NCBI RefSeq assembly: GCF_009727055.1
Contig: NC_052350.1
Span: 28,872,000-28,935,999, forward strand
Source of the DNA: Benincasa hispida
Lineage: Eukaryota > Streptophyta > Magnoliopsida > Cucurbitales > Cucurbitaceae
Reading direction: 5' to 3'
Length of the DNA: 64,000 nucleotides
The notes below the pieces were generated by a model. The model had not been told where the DNA came from. It ran no database searches and worked only from the letters and a program-made list of their open reading frames with translations. Within the stretch, counting starts at the first letter, position 1, and the number at the start of each line of letters is the position of its first letter. This document shows positions 11,281-22,600 of the stretch, in pieces. A program made the position numbers and the translations under genes.

Positions 11281-11418
11281 CTTAGAGACGTTTGATCTTC
11301 CTGGGTGAAGAACATCAATGATCTGCATCAAACCAGAAAACGAACAGTAAGAACTTGCCTACAAATTGGAAGTATTGGACTGTATAGTCACGGTGTTGTG
11401 GCTTTAAGAGTAGAACTC
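11281..11418 (-). repeat. RPS24 exon 2 with its intron flank, second copy of the duplication
   Basis: This copy keeps the GTAAG donor after NVSK (AAG|GTAAGTC) and so belongs to the RPS24 transcript. It differs from the PPR-fused copy by Ser for Pro in HPGR(S/P)NVSK and by scattered intron changes. Confidence 0.9.
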
Positions 11419-11852
11419 AATGGAAATTGTTTATAGTTCAATAGATAGCAGCACAAAAAGCACTTATGGCAATATCACATTGGAAATATAAGTTTCACGA
11501 GAAAGGTTTAGATGACCAAGCAAATCATGCAGCAAACAGTTAGATGATACTAACTAGCAATGAAGCATTAGAAGTTGTATATGATACCTAGAGAGCAGTA
11601 GTCTCAGCCACAATCCTACGCAATCCATATAGTACATCTGAAAATGTTGATAATTCGCTGGTTGATAACCTCAAGTGTGACTTCCTCTCTCTGATCTCTC
11701 TCCACATGTATAAGAGTGATTAAAAGGAATTTCCTAAGAGTTACAATTCTTTGTTTGTCCTTTTTCCGACTTCCATAGTTGTTGTTTTTCATATCCATTT
11801 CAACCACATCCTTCAAGCACAAAAAGTGCTTGCTTATTATTTTACTACAAGA

Positions 11853-13223
11853 TCAAATGCCTCGAATAGAAACTTCAAGCTGCTCGATCTTCTTAGCTAA
11901 ATCATGCTTCCCACAGTTCTTCAATCCATCTGTAACCATATCAAAGCACCTTGAAATTGGAGGTAAACCAAATTCAGCCATTTCCATCAAGTAATTAGCA
12001 GCATCAACAAATCTCCCTCCACGTCCACACATTGTTATCAACATTGTGTACACCGGCCGATTTGGCGGATGCCCCTTACGTTTCATATCACTGAAAAAGC
12101 AAAATGCATCATCAAACTGACTCCTTTTACACATTCCTTTAAGTATTGGTCCGTAAAGACTTGGAAACGGTATATGTCCATCCTCAATACAGCAATGCAA
12201 AAGCCTGAATGCTTCATCAATCCTACCTACTTTTGAAGTTGCTGGAATCAAAATCTTGTAAGTATTTATATCAGGACAAAGCCCCAACTTGCACACCTCG
12301 TGAAAAATATTAATGCAAAAATCAACTTCTCCAGAGTTGCATATAACATCAATCAAAGAATTAAAAGTCCCTATATCAGGCACAGATCCTTCTTTAGTCA
12401 TTTTTCTAACCATATCCTTAGCAGATTCAAAATACCCTGCATTCAGCAATCCTTCTACCAAAAGATCACGACCTCGCAAAGGAGGATTGAACCCCTTCTG
12501 GCTCATTTCCTCCAAGAACTCCTGAGCTTCCCTCATCTTTCCCGCAGAGCACCATCCAGTTACAAGAGTTCCATAAGTCTTTTTATCAGGAGTTACCCCT
12601 TTTCTAATCATCCTCCTAATCAACGCATAAGCTCCATGAAACATCTTAACCTCACAAAGCGCAAAAAGTAGCGCATTATACACCTCAACTGTTTGTGGAC
12701 AATCAATAGATTTAGAACATTGATTGAATATGGTAACCGCATTATCGACGAGGCCCTGCTTACCATACTCTTGAATTATGAACGATATCGTTTCCGGTGA
12801 AATTTTCAGATTCTGCATCTTCATCTGTTGAAGAACTTTCCACATCGTGGCATACTTCTTGGTCCGAGCTAGGGTTTTGACGAGCTCTTCGAATTCAAGG
12901 GTAGTGGGTTGGTAAGAGGGGTTGTGAGTGCAAGCCCAGTTGAAGAAACGGAAAGACTCAGTACCAGAGTTGGAGCAAGCACGAAGGACTCTGAAAACAA
13001 GCTCAGAATTGAGGTAGGAGATTCGGAGCTTGTTGAGAGTGCGCTCCATGTAGAAGTCTCGGCGGACAATGTGGGAGATATGGTGGATCGCGGCAAAATA
13101 GTCATCTTTGGAAGGGGCAACGGAACCATTCCAAGAAGAATTTGAGGTACTGAAATGGCGGATGAGACAAATGTACTTGGAGACGTTTGGTCTTCCTGGG
13201 TGAAGAACATCAATAATCTGCAT
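11853..13223 (-). CDS. P-class PPR protein, At5g18390-like, nested in RPS24 and fused to an RPS24 exon copy
   Basis: An intron-free frame of about 456 codons. From about residue 150 it carries consecutive 35-residue PPR motifs, for example VYNALLFALCEVKMFHGAYA, TYGTLVTGWCSAG and YTMLITMCGRGG. It resembles the Arabidopsis mitochondrial PPR At5g18390 from memory. P-class PPRs bind organellar RNA for stability, splicing or translation. The N-terminus is odd: residues 3-16 are IIDVLHPGRPNVSK, an RPS24 exon (13217-13176). The matching donor after NVSK is lost, so the frame runs on into YICLIRHFSTSN, which looks like an old mitochondrial presequence. The acceptor before ATT at 13217 is intact. Splicing from RPS24 exon 1 (donor at 13896) is in phase and would give MINRLLSRKQF as N-terminus from the AUG at 13928, 465 residues in all. 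Unspliced initiation at ATG 13223 is the alternative. Confidence 0.88.
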   Translation of the reverse strand: MQIIDVLHPGRPNVSKYICLIRHFSTSNSSWNGSVAPSKDDYFAAIHHISHIVRRDFYMERTLNKLRISYLNSELVFRVLRACSNSGTESFRFFNWACTHNPSYQPTTLEFEELVKTLARTKKYATMWKVLQQMKMQNLKISPETISFIIQEYGKQGLVDNAVTIFNQCSKSIDCPQTVEVYNALLFALCEVKMFHGAYALIRRMIRKGVTPDKKTYGTLVTGWCSAGKMREAQEFLEEMSQKGFNPPLRGRDLLVEGLLNAGYFESAKDMVRKMTKEGSVPDIGTFNSLIDVICNSGEVDFCINIFHEVCKLGLCPDINTYKILIPATSKVGRIDEAFRLLHCCIEDGHIPFPSLYGPILKGMCKRSQFDDAFCFFSDMKRKGHPPNRPVYTMLITMCGRGGRFVDAANYLMEMAEFGLPPISRCFDMVTDGLKNCGKHDLAKKIEQLEVSIRGI

Positions 13224-13312
13224 CAAACCGGAGAAGGAACAGTAAGAACTAAAGCTAAAAATTGGTAGTATTGGACTCTATAGTCATGGTGTTGTGGCTT
13301 TAAGAGTAGAGC
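13176..13312 (-). repeat. Duplicate of RPS24 exon 2 plus upstream intron, fused to PPR
   Basis: This segment matches 11281-11418 nearly base for base: the exon for IIDVLHPGRxNVSK, its TTGATGCAG acceptor, the pyrimidine tract, and about 95 bp of intron including GTGTTGTGGCTTTAAGAGTAG. Beyond that similarity stops. The two copies are in direct orientation and flank the PPR gene. Confidence 0.9.
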
Positions 13313-13967
13313 CAGTAGAGTACAAAAGGACACGAACACCCATACAGTTCATCTACGCATAAAAGAAAAGTGTAGCATGTTCATAAAATATGCTTTTTCT
13401 TTTCGCCAGCTAGTTATAACAGAAGGTTAGCAGATACGTAGGATATGAAATCATAGATAGGCAGCCACCATTCACACAAAACTTGTACATAGTGAAGAAG
13501 ATTCAAAGAAAAAGTACAAAATCACAGAACATATAAACAATTGTCAGCGAGTTATTACAGAAGGTTAGCAGATACGAATGGGGTAAATGTTGACAAAGAG
13601 AATGAACATCAAACTATAGAATTAAATTGGGCTACATATGAAAACTGGGGTCAAATGGGAATCATCTAAAAAAACTTAAACAACAGGATTTCATTAATTA
13701 GAGTATGGATTGTTGAATCTTATACTTTATACAAATTTATAAAACAAAGGAAATGCGTAATGGAGAGATCTGAGGTTCGAATACTGAATTTATCCTCAAT
13801 GAAACTAATCCGAGAGAGACTTCAAAGTTCAAAACCAATTCAAAACCAATCTTCCGTTGTTGATAAAACGTAGAAAAGAGAAGAAAGAAACTCACGAATT
13901 GCTTCCTGGAGAGAAGCCGGTTGATCATGAACTTTCTGGTTCGTATGGTGACTGCTTTATCCGCTAT

Positions 13968-14160
13968 TGTGGGTGACGAATAGGATGAAGTGAAGTGAAG
14001 CGTAGAAGAAAGCAAAGAGACGAAGATTCGGCAAAGAGAAGAGAATGAGATAGTGATGAAACCTTGAGTTATAGTGATGAAACCACAGGAGTGCCGTCGT
14101 TGTTGCGATGATGGGTTATATTGTAATGGGCTTTCCTTCTAAGCCCGTTATTCAAGGATC
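13968..14160 (-). promoter_or_regulatory. Shared RPS24/PPR 5' leader and proximal promoter
   Basis: Read on the minus strand, the 100 bases before the ATA codon are pyrimidine-rich (CTCATTCTCTTCTCTTTG), as in leaders of ribosomal protein genes. No ATG occurs between about 14160 and the AUG at 13928. Farther up, a TGGGCT site II-like element lies at 14127-14132 (reverse sense), and an AAGCCC follows at 14141. Site II boxes are common in promoters of plant ribosomal and mitochondrial protein genes. The exact start of transcription is not visible. The AATAG|CGGAT boundary could also serve as a splice acceptor. Confidence 0.45.
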
Positions 14161-16697
14161 ACTTATTGTTTTAACCATGGTTTGGTTTAAGATTTGATAG
14201 ATGTCTAGGAAAGAAATTAGAAATACAATGTCTAAAAATAAGTTGTTTAGAGTAAAAAATGACTCTATTTACTTATGTATGATAATGAAAATAGAATGTG
14301 TTATACTTTTTATGTATTTATAAAATATAAAATTAATCAAAATTAATTTCAATAAATAATTTTTGTTGGTTAATTTATTTTTATTACATTAAGTTATTAA
14401 ATCAATTTTAAGCCATTAAAATTTAACTAAATTTACCCACTCACCCTTCAGTTTAATATATTTATTATCAATTAAATTTTTTATATTGCACATTTATATT
14501 ATCAATTTTCATTTAAAAGAATATTGATAATTAATTTAAATATCTATTTTCTTTCTTTTTTCTGTAGTTTTGTTAATTAAAGAGTTAATTAGTTAATTTT
14601 TTAACATCAATTACAAGCCTTATATATATACAAAAGAAGTTGATATAAACTAATTGATTTTAAATCATCAAACAATGTTTTTAATTTAAAAAAATAATAA
14701 TAACTATGATTATAAAACTAGAAGTACAAGTGTACAAGTTTGTTTAATTGAAAAAATTAACTTATTTTATTATTAGTCAATTAATTAATATTTTTAAAGA
14801 CTAATTAATAATTTTAATAAATAATTTATTGTGTTAATATATATTTCCAATAAAAAGATATTAAAACAAATATAATTATGGTTATTCATAGATTTTTTTT
14901 AAAAAGATTATGGTTTTTCATATTAATTCATGATAATAGAATAAATTATTATATTAGTATCACTATTAATAAAATTGACTATATGTGTCAATTATAAATC
15001 TAATTTAAACATATTTATAAAAAAATAAATAAATTAACCAACCTCCACAAAGAAGAAAAATAAATAAAATGGAAATATAAAAAGTAAGAGAGAGAGAGAA
15101 ACAATTGGAAATGGAGAAACCACACCTATTTTGGTAGTTATGAAAAACCTCCGTAAATAGGAATATGAAATGCCTTAGAATAAGATATTCTTATTTTAAG
15201 GGTTAAAACTTACCGAACATTGTGATAAAATATCATTTTCTATTTTCACCTCTTATTGAACCAAACAAACCATTAATCTCTATACATTTAGTCATTTAGG
15301 TATGTACAACATAAAATATAGATTAGATTAAAAATTCAAGTAAGAAAATTTAATCAATTTTCTATATTTGGGTGATAGTTATTAAGTATAGGTCACCGAC
15401 ACAAAAAATATTGTCAACTTAAATACATGATTCTAAAAGAAAAAAAAATAATGATGATAGGTTTTCATTCAAAAGCAGATAAAAAAAAAGTTGGTCAAGC
15501 ATGTTTTCCGAGGAAGAGCTCACAATAGTAAAAGAAGTTGTTACACTATATGAATTGAATTAAGATGTATAAATTATTGTAAAAGATTCTTTTTGAGATG
15601 CATCTTATTATTTGTAGTCCAATTTTAGAATGACTTTTTCATAGTCATTTTCATTTAAACACCTTTTTATAAAAACTATTTAAAATAAAAACATTCGTTT
15701 GTTTGATTACATTTTCTCAAAATTGTTTCGTTTGGTTTGTTATGCATTCAGAGTATTTCTATAAAATGTCAAATTATTATAAAAAGAAGACTATTAATCA
15801 CTATGAACTGGTTGTCGAAGTGATTGTCCAAGTTAGTCCTTGGAGTTGGTCACATAGGTAGTCATCGAAATTGGCCACCATCAACGAAGGTGAACATTGC
15901 TAAAATTAGACATCGAACATGGTCTTCCATTAGAGTTGGATGTCATAGTGGTCATCGGAGTTGGCCACCAAATAGTGCAGTCATTTGAAACATTAAGAGG
16001 AAGAATTGTTTATTTTAATCATCGAGTTATAAATAATTTTATATTAGCAAAACGAGAAGTTAAAATAACTCCTATCCTCATTTTGCTAACACACCTCAAA
16101 CACGGAATGGACTATTATAACTCACTCGATCCATTTTAAATTAGTGCCCCCAAGCACCTCCTAAATTGTTAAAGGTAACCACAAGTATTTTTAAACTTAA
16201 TAATAATAAATAAATCAATATTTGACGTTGTATACTTAAAAACAGCTCCTTTCTTTTGGTGGTTTGATGCCATGTCATAGGTTTTATAGTTCCTTGCGGA
16301 TAAACATCAATTACCCAATAGATCAGAGATTGCAAAAGGAAAAAATTTTCTGAACAGAATTATACCAACAAATGGGTGAATCAAATATATTGGCAGGCTA
16401 ATGTTACAAACATTACTGATTTGTTATAACACGATTACAGCCCTTTGTACAAGTAATGGGGCATCTTTTTGCACCTTTTGCTCACATAGTTTACTCTTAA
16501 TGTGTGAACTCACCTACAAAACTGAGGTTTTACCGGTGCTAGGTTGATTGGCCGACTTGATTGCGGGCGCCCCAGATCCCCCATGATGCTTGTATAGTTA
16601 ACTCGCTTCGTGAGGCAGCCAATCAAAGTGCGTGTCGATTAAGTTATACACCGTATTCTCCATCATTTCCTTTTTCCCGTTGGAAGAAAGAGAATTC
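14161..16697. other. AT-rich intergenic region between RPS24 and CDC27
   Basis: Mostly A/T with poly-A and poly-T runs. I see no coding signal; short frames at 15897-16139 and 16141-16335 look like chance. The part 16380-16697 is probably the 3' UTR of the CDC27 gene. A possible MITE at 15780-16150 is listed separately. Confidence 0.6.
15780..16150. mobile_element. Possible non-autonomous DNA element with GTTGGCCACC repeats
   Basis: Several variants of GGAGTTGGCCACC occur between 15830 and 15975. The block ends in a segment reading CTCAAACACGGAATGG and then CAAGCACCTCC. A related arrangement occurs at 58780-59005, ending CCAAACACGCCCC then TTAA. Clear terminal repeats were not found here. 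Confidence 0.3.
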
Positions 16698-19600
16698 TCA
16701 TAAGTTGTCTTCTATTTCATCAGGTACATGCAGCTTCTCGATGGCAGCCTGTTAACAATTGAGAGATTAGAAATAGAAGGTGGCACTCTCGAGCTCTAGT
16801 TATAGTTTAGTATATAGAGATGCTAGTTTGATTTTAAAACTTCAGAACACGAGATAAGAACTCAGGGCCAGTTTCCTATGCCTCGAGTTTGTGCGAAAAT
16901 CCAAGGATTTTAACAAGTTGGATATCTAAGAAGATCACCTTAATGGTAGCTACATCAGCGGCAGATGGTTTCAAATCCAAGGCAAGACCAAAATGAAGCA
17001 TTGCTTTCTCGTGCATGTACCGTCTTTTGTAGATCTTACCCATCAAAGCATACACGCTGCTTTCTCGAGGGGCATACTCTTTAAGCTCCTCAAGAACTTG
17101 TAAAGCTTCATCGAAACGTTCCAGGCTTACAAGTATGTTAGCTTTCTGATACATAGGAAGTGGGTTCTTCTTATCTGCAAGGATGGCCTTCTCCATCATC
17201 ATCATGGCATCCTCACTCCTCTAAAACATCATTGAACAATTTCATCAGGTTATTCAAATAAATTTATCTTTCATGAAGCAACCATATTACTCCTGAATGT
17301 GAGTCTGTGACAGACAAATGTACGAACCTTCAAAGCATGCAAAGAAGTACCAAGATATGACATTACAACTGAAGAACGAGGATTTATTTGGAAAGCCATT
17401 CGGAAGTGATGCTCAGCAAACTCAAACTTCTCTTGTCGAAGATATATCATACCAAGTCCGTACCAGGAGTTATAGTGTCTAGAATCTACTCGTAGTGCAC
17501 TCTGGTAGCTCTTGATACCATTCTCAAAATCTTCCAAGGCCACATATCTGAGTTAAGATTATGATTTGGCAATAACAAATAAGTAGCTGAAATAACATGA
17601 CCACCAAAAATCCACAGCTTTAATGAAAATCTCCAGTACTAAGTCGATAAAATGACACAAAGGGCAGAGTGCATACTCATGTCCACAGAGGGTGTGAGCG
17701 TAAGCAAATCTTGGATTTAGTTGGACAGCACGCTGGAAATTTTTTAATGCAGTTTCATGATCCTTCTGCAAGCTGTAGCAGTTTCCCATGGCACACCTGC
17801 ATTTCCACACATGTGAGATAAAAACTATACGAACTTCCTACTGCATGGAAGATAAAATGCAAGTAGTTGGAAAAATTGGACAACAATTAACACCCCGGTC
17901 CCCAGCCAAGGGGGGCCAAGTGGCACATCTACCAAAAGCTAGAAAATTTTAGGAAGAAAGGTAGAAAATGTATATGAAAAAACTGGCATATCTACCAAGA
18001 TTGAGGAGCTAAACGGTCCGTTGATATCAATTCTTGAGCCAGGTAGCTTAGCTTCATGTCTTCCTTTAAATGCTGCAACAAAATCAGGAGAAATTTAGTG
18101 AAGGAACCCTGCCCACATTATGCAAGGGAAGAGAAAAGCAGTTATGGAGCTACAAGCAGTAAGCACATAACGCACACACACATATGTCATATTCATACGA
18201 CTTAAAAGAGCAAATTAGAGGAATAAAATTTCAATTTTTAAGTACATAAAAAAACAATTGAAAAGGAGATAAATGTGCTCTAAATAATACGGCAAAGAAA
18301 ACAAGATCAGCAAACATAAATTCCCCAGTTTGGGTCCAGTGGCTTCATCAGAGCAGCCACTCAAAAAGGTTTTTATGCCTCTCTCTTTTATTCTCCACCA
18401 AAGCCCTTAAAGCTAAAACCTTATGCTAGCAGGTTTGCAGAGACAATTTGTTCAGGATACCAATAAAAAGAACTCACATAAAGAACTGTAGAATAAACAT
18501 CCATTCCTTCCAAACTGTGAGGTGAAGCATGGCGAGCAAGACTGAAAGCTCGATCAGCTTCTAAGTAATCTACCAATTCAAAATACACTTTTCCAACCTG
18601 CAACTCAGACATGCCAAAGTAGCCAGTGAGGGTATATCATCATTAGCCAGAACTCGCAACTCAATTGATTAAACCAATTATTATTACAAATAACAGGTCA
18701 TGTAATCCAATGGACACCATTGGCCAGTAAGAATATGGAAAATCATACGATAGTATAAGGTTTCATAAGGATGAAAAAGATGACCAATATTATACAAATA
18801 GGCCCAAAAGCGAAATGAATCAAGTGCCAGATTATATTTCTGACAGTTATATGCAGAAAAGAAGCAAACTGTTTAAATCCTTGTTCGACAGAAATAATCA
18901 CCAAGAACTGTCTAGACAGTGGGAAAATAGCACTACAACCATTTGATCTGGAAAGCAGAGATGACCATTTGTGTCTAGAGATCATGAAAGTTGCATACAG
19001 TACCTGTGAAAGCACCCAGCCTGTACTGTAATGCTTGTAAGGAAGTTTATGGTAGACATCCAGGGCATCCTGTACAATCAAGAAGCTGTCTTGTGATAAT
19101 CATTACAGTTGACTGCATACTTCATCAATTAGAGTCCAAAATATTTTTCTGCTATCTTTTCAGTGAACAATTTGCATAAGCTATTTCATCAACAATTAGT
19201 ATTGAAACCTGGCATCTGAACAGGCATGAAAGTCTATATCCTTCTCCTAATATTCTCAGGAGGCCTAATATTTCTGATGCGCCATTAATTATTTTAGCAT
19301 CATTTGTGAGACTTCCTCCAACTGATTTGGTTACTCCTTGCTCAAGAGTTCTATTATCACTAGAAGGTGATGAACTGGAGACGGATAATGAGGCATTGGA
19401 ACGAGAATCATCAAAAGCCTCATTTTGAATACCTAAAATAATAGTCGTAGATAAATAAGATGCCCATCATTACCGAACAAGAATATACAATTGTAAGTAA
19501 TAGCACTTCACAATCAATGTTAAGTATATGCTATTGGTAGAAAACTGACACACAAGCATACCTAAAAACACGAGTGGGTCCTTAATGAATATTTTCATAC

Positions 19601-22600
19601 GTCATAGCCATTAACTCTTATCAAGTTCCATGGCATGCTAGCTTCTTTATTATTTTGTGGAGTATTAGACTGGAGATGAACAATAGAAATTTAGGGAGCT
19701 TGAGAGTTGGGCGAGCAGACCTGGGAGGTGGCCAGGCTTGATGCCTCTTGATGAACTTTGGCCACTAGGCCTTTTTATAATTACGAGCTAGGTCTTGTTC
19801 TTGTTGATTGGAGTTCTTTTTTTGTCATTACGCTGGAACTTCTTATGTTCAAACTTGTTTTTCATACGTTCTTGTATATTCTTTCATGTCTCTCAATAAA
19901 AGTGTCATTGGATTGAGTTCTTCTTGTAGTTAGTGTTAAGACACCTTTTTGACTGGGGACTTGTTTTTTGTTTGCCCTTGTATACATTCATTTTTTTCAA
20001 TAAAAATTCAGCTTCTTACCGAGGGAAAAAGCACATTACTCTTCTCGTGGAGTGGAGGCACAATGTTAAATTTGACTCATACATTGGGCATTCTTAAAAA
20101 AAAATTAGTAAATGCCAAAATTATTAAATAGATGAATAAAAACCAATATCCTTAGATATCAAAGATTTGGAGCACATAAGTATACAGATAAGATAATATC
20201 ATTTCCATGAACTCTGTAAGGGAACACTAAATTCTGAGCCATGCAGCAAAACTAATTTTGACAAGATGAGTATTTTCTAGTACTAGCTACCTGCTATCAT
20301 CTACTCATATCAATCAAAAGTCAAAAAGTGTTCAAAATATTTACTATTCATTCACAATACCCATGACCATTACTATTTGATTTATATTTAATATTTCATA
20401 TAGAATAAAAAGAAATTAGAAAGAGTTGCTAGAAAATAGTTTAAATCACAAAATTGACTCTAACCTAACACAATTCAAGAATACTTCTACATTGCACTGG
20501 GTTAGGCAATCCAAAGTTAAGCACCCCACAAGTGTCATCATTCTCTATCCCAAAAGGCCAAAATAACAGCCAGAGATTTGCTAAATCAAAATAAAGTATG
20601 AGTACATGAGGAAACTGTAATCTAATAGCTAAAACAAGTTAAATTTGTGGGAATTTAGTTTCATCAAATAAACCCCGAAAACAAAATTAGTTCACTACAA
20701 GATAACGGAATGATTTCAGTATTCAAATTACTGTCCAATAGGTGAGTACAAAACAATCTGACAAATGATTGTGCATATTTGAACAAACAGCAGATGAGAG
20801 TTGGACAAAAAGATTTGTACCTTCGTCAATATTCTCATTTGCAAAGGACTGTCCTTTGCGACCTGCCATAGAACGAAATGTAATAGAATTCAACTTGGAA
20901 CCACCAAGATATTTGGTAGAGTTGATAGCTCCATTATTAGCAGCTCCTGCGGCACTTGCGTTTGTGTTGGCCCCTGCTTCTCCAGCAAGTCTGCTACTTC
21001 TTCGAGGGCCAGAATCAGAGAATAACCTCCCTGAAATCTGAAGACAGGAAAAAAACCATGGATATGATTCAAATTCAATATATACACAGCAGAGAGGGAG
21101 AGACATTCTGCAGCAAATTTTCTATAACAATTTTTACCTTACGTAATTTCCCTTCATCTACAAATTTTCTTCGAGGGGCTTGTATGATAGAGTTAACAGT
21201 TGACCTTGAACTATCTGTACCAAGCGAGTTCAGATTAGATCCATTCTGCTGTGTATTTCTGCATAAGGGTGGAGGAGCAATAGCAGATAACTGCAAGTTC
21301 TAAACAAAGAAGGAATTAGTCACATGCCGTGATGTAAAGGAGGTGAGCACAGATAATGAGAAAAAGGTGAGTTTGAATACTGCCAGGCTCACCTATATGC
21401 CAATATTCATCCTATGACACCAAATGATAAATATGCAAGGGAGAAAAGATAAACTGGAGATTAATATAGAAACAGAAATTACCCACAATATACCATCTCA
21501 CAAATATGCCAATATTCATATTTCATCCTATGACACCAAACAAGACACTAAAGGAAAAACCAACACTACATAGTATATTATTACATCAAAATAATAAAGA
21601 AACCTACATTTAAACATTAGGTAAGAGGATGACGGAAAGGAACGGAAACAGGGAAACAAAAAACTGCCACCTCAACAAGCCATAGATTCATTAATGCATT
21701 GTTCAAATAGACCTCGGCAAACAATCACCATCAACATCCAAGGCACAAATTACAATAATAGCTTACATGATCTACAATCATTCTTACATACCTGTGCAGA
21801 TACAGGTGAAGGAGTGTTATAAAATGATATATTTGAACCGCCATTTGCAATTTGACTTGTAGGTCCTCCCAAGTTAACTGCCCCATGATAATTTGTAGGA
21901 ATATCTCTTAAATTATTGCTTTGTGCTTGTTTTGATTGCCTTGTCCGGGCATCATCTGGATTATTATTCCTAGCAGAAGCTGAGTTCAGATCATCACTTA
22001 ACGTCTGCAAGTTTTCGGATCTATTATGCAGACACTGCTTCTGTATGCAAAGAACAGCCGCTTCACCAAAAACTGAAGATGCATCTTCAGCAGCACCTAA
22101 GATAGTTAACAGCAAAAGAATTGACTTATCCTCAGCTCAAATATTTGTTTCCAGCAAAAGGAAAATAAACCTTAGTCAACAAACAAATGGTCATCAGTTA
22201 GTAAAAGGAAAAGAAAATAGCTTAATAACATACAATGTACCTCATAGAAAAATTATACGCACAACTAAAGTATCATGAAAGGCAATTATACATATCTAAT
22301 CTACTCAAACTTGAAACAAATCAGTATAATCTGAGAGATCATTTCCTACAACTTGGAGATTTGTATATACCTAATACGCAAAGCTCCTCGTAAGCACACC
22401 ACATCAAAGGATCTAGAGATAATGCCTGCTGAAAATGTTGAATAGCACTTCTCCTTCTGTCAGTGTACCTATAACGAGAAAATCCAGCACATAATAGTTA
22501 TGAAGGGAAATTGAAGCATAACATCATTAGAAAAAAGATAATCTGGTTAGCTAGCAAAGTAGTTCCTACACAAGAAGAAGAAGAAGAAGAAGAAGAAGAA

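Larger units (their letters stand above)
9723..13967 (-). pseudogene. RPS24: 40S ribosomal protein eS24 gene, decaying; hosts a nested PPR gene
   Basis: Five coding exons on the minus strand: 13967-13896, 11322-11281, 11012-10842, 9919-9833 and 9764-9723. Joined in frame they give a full-length eS24, about 136 residues, ending KAGKKK and TGA. eS24 is a small-subunit protein of the cytosolic ribosome. Oddities: the codon where Met-Ala-Asp-Lys should start is ATA, not ATG, and the first AUG is residue 14. The donor after exon 3 is GC (ATG|GCAATT) instead of GT. The conserved FRTHFGGGK and GFGLIYD read FGTHFGGGK and GSILIYD, and RLIRNG becomes RLIMNG. The other donors and acceptors are canonical. 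The first coding intron (11323-13895) contains the PPR gene. I call it a probable pseudogene, or a gene whose expression now mainly serves the PPR. Another RPS24 copy would be expected elsewhere in the genome. Confidence 0.8.

Noticed and set aside
12300..13145. Plus-strand frames opposite the PPR gene
   Set aside because: They mirror the PPR coding sequence and show no family text.
20693..20704. CACTACAAGATA as the missing CACTA terminus
   Set aside because: It lies inside a CDC27B intron more than 7 kb from the transposase remnant with other genes between, so it is probably chance.
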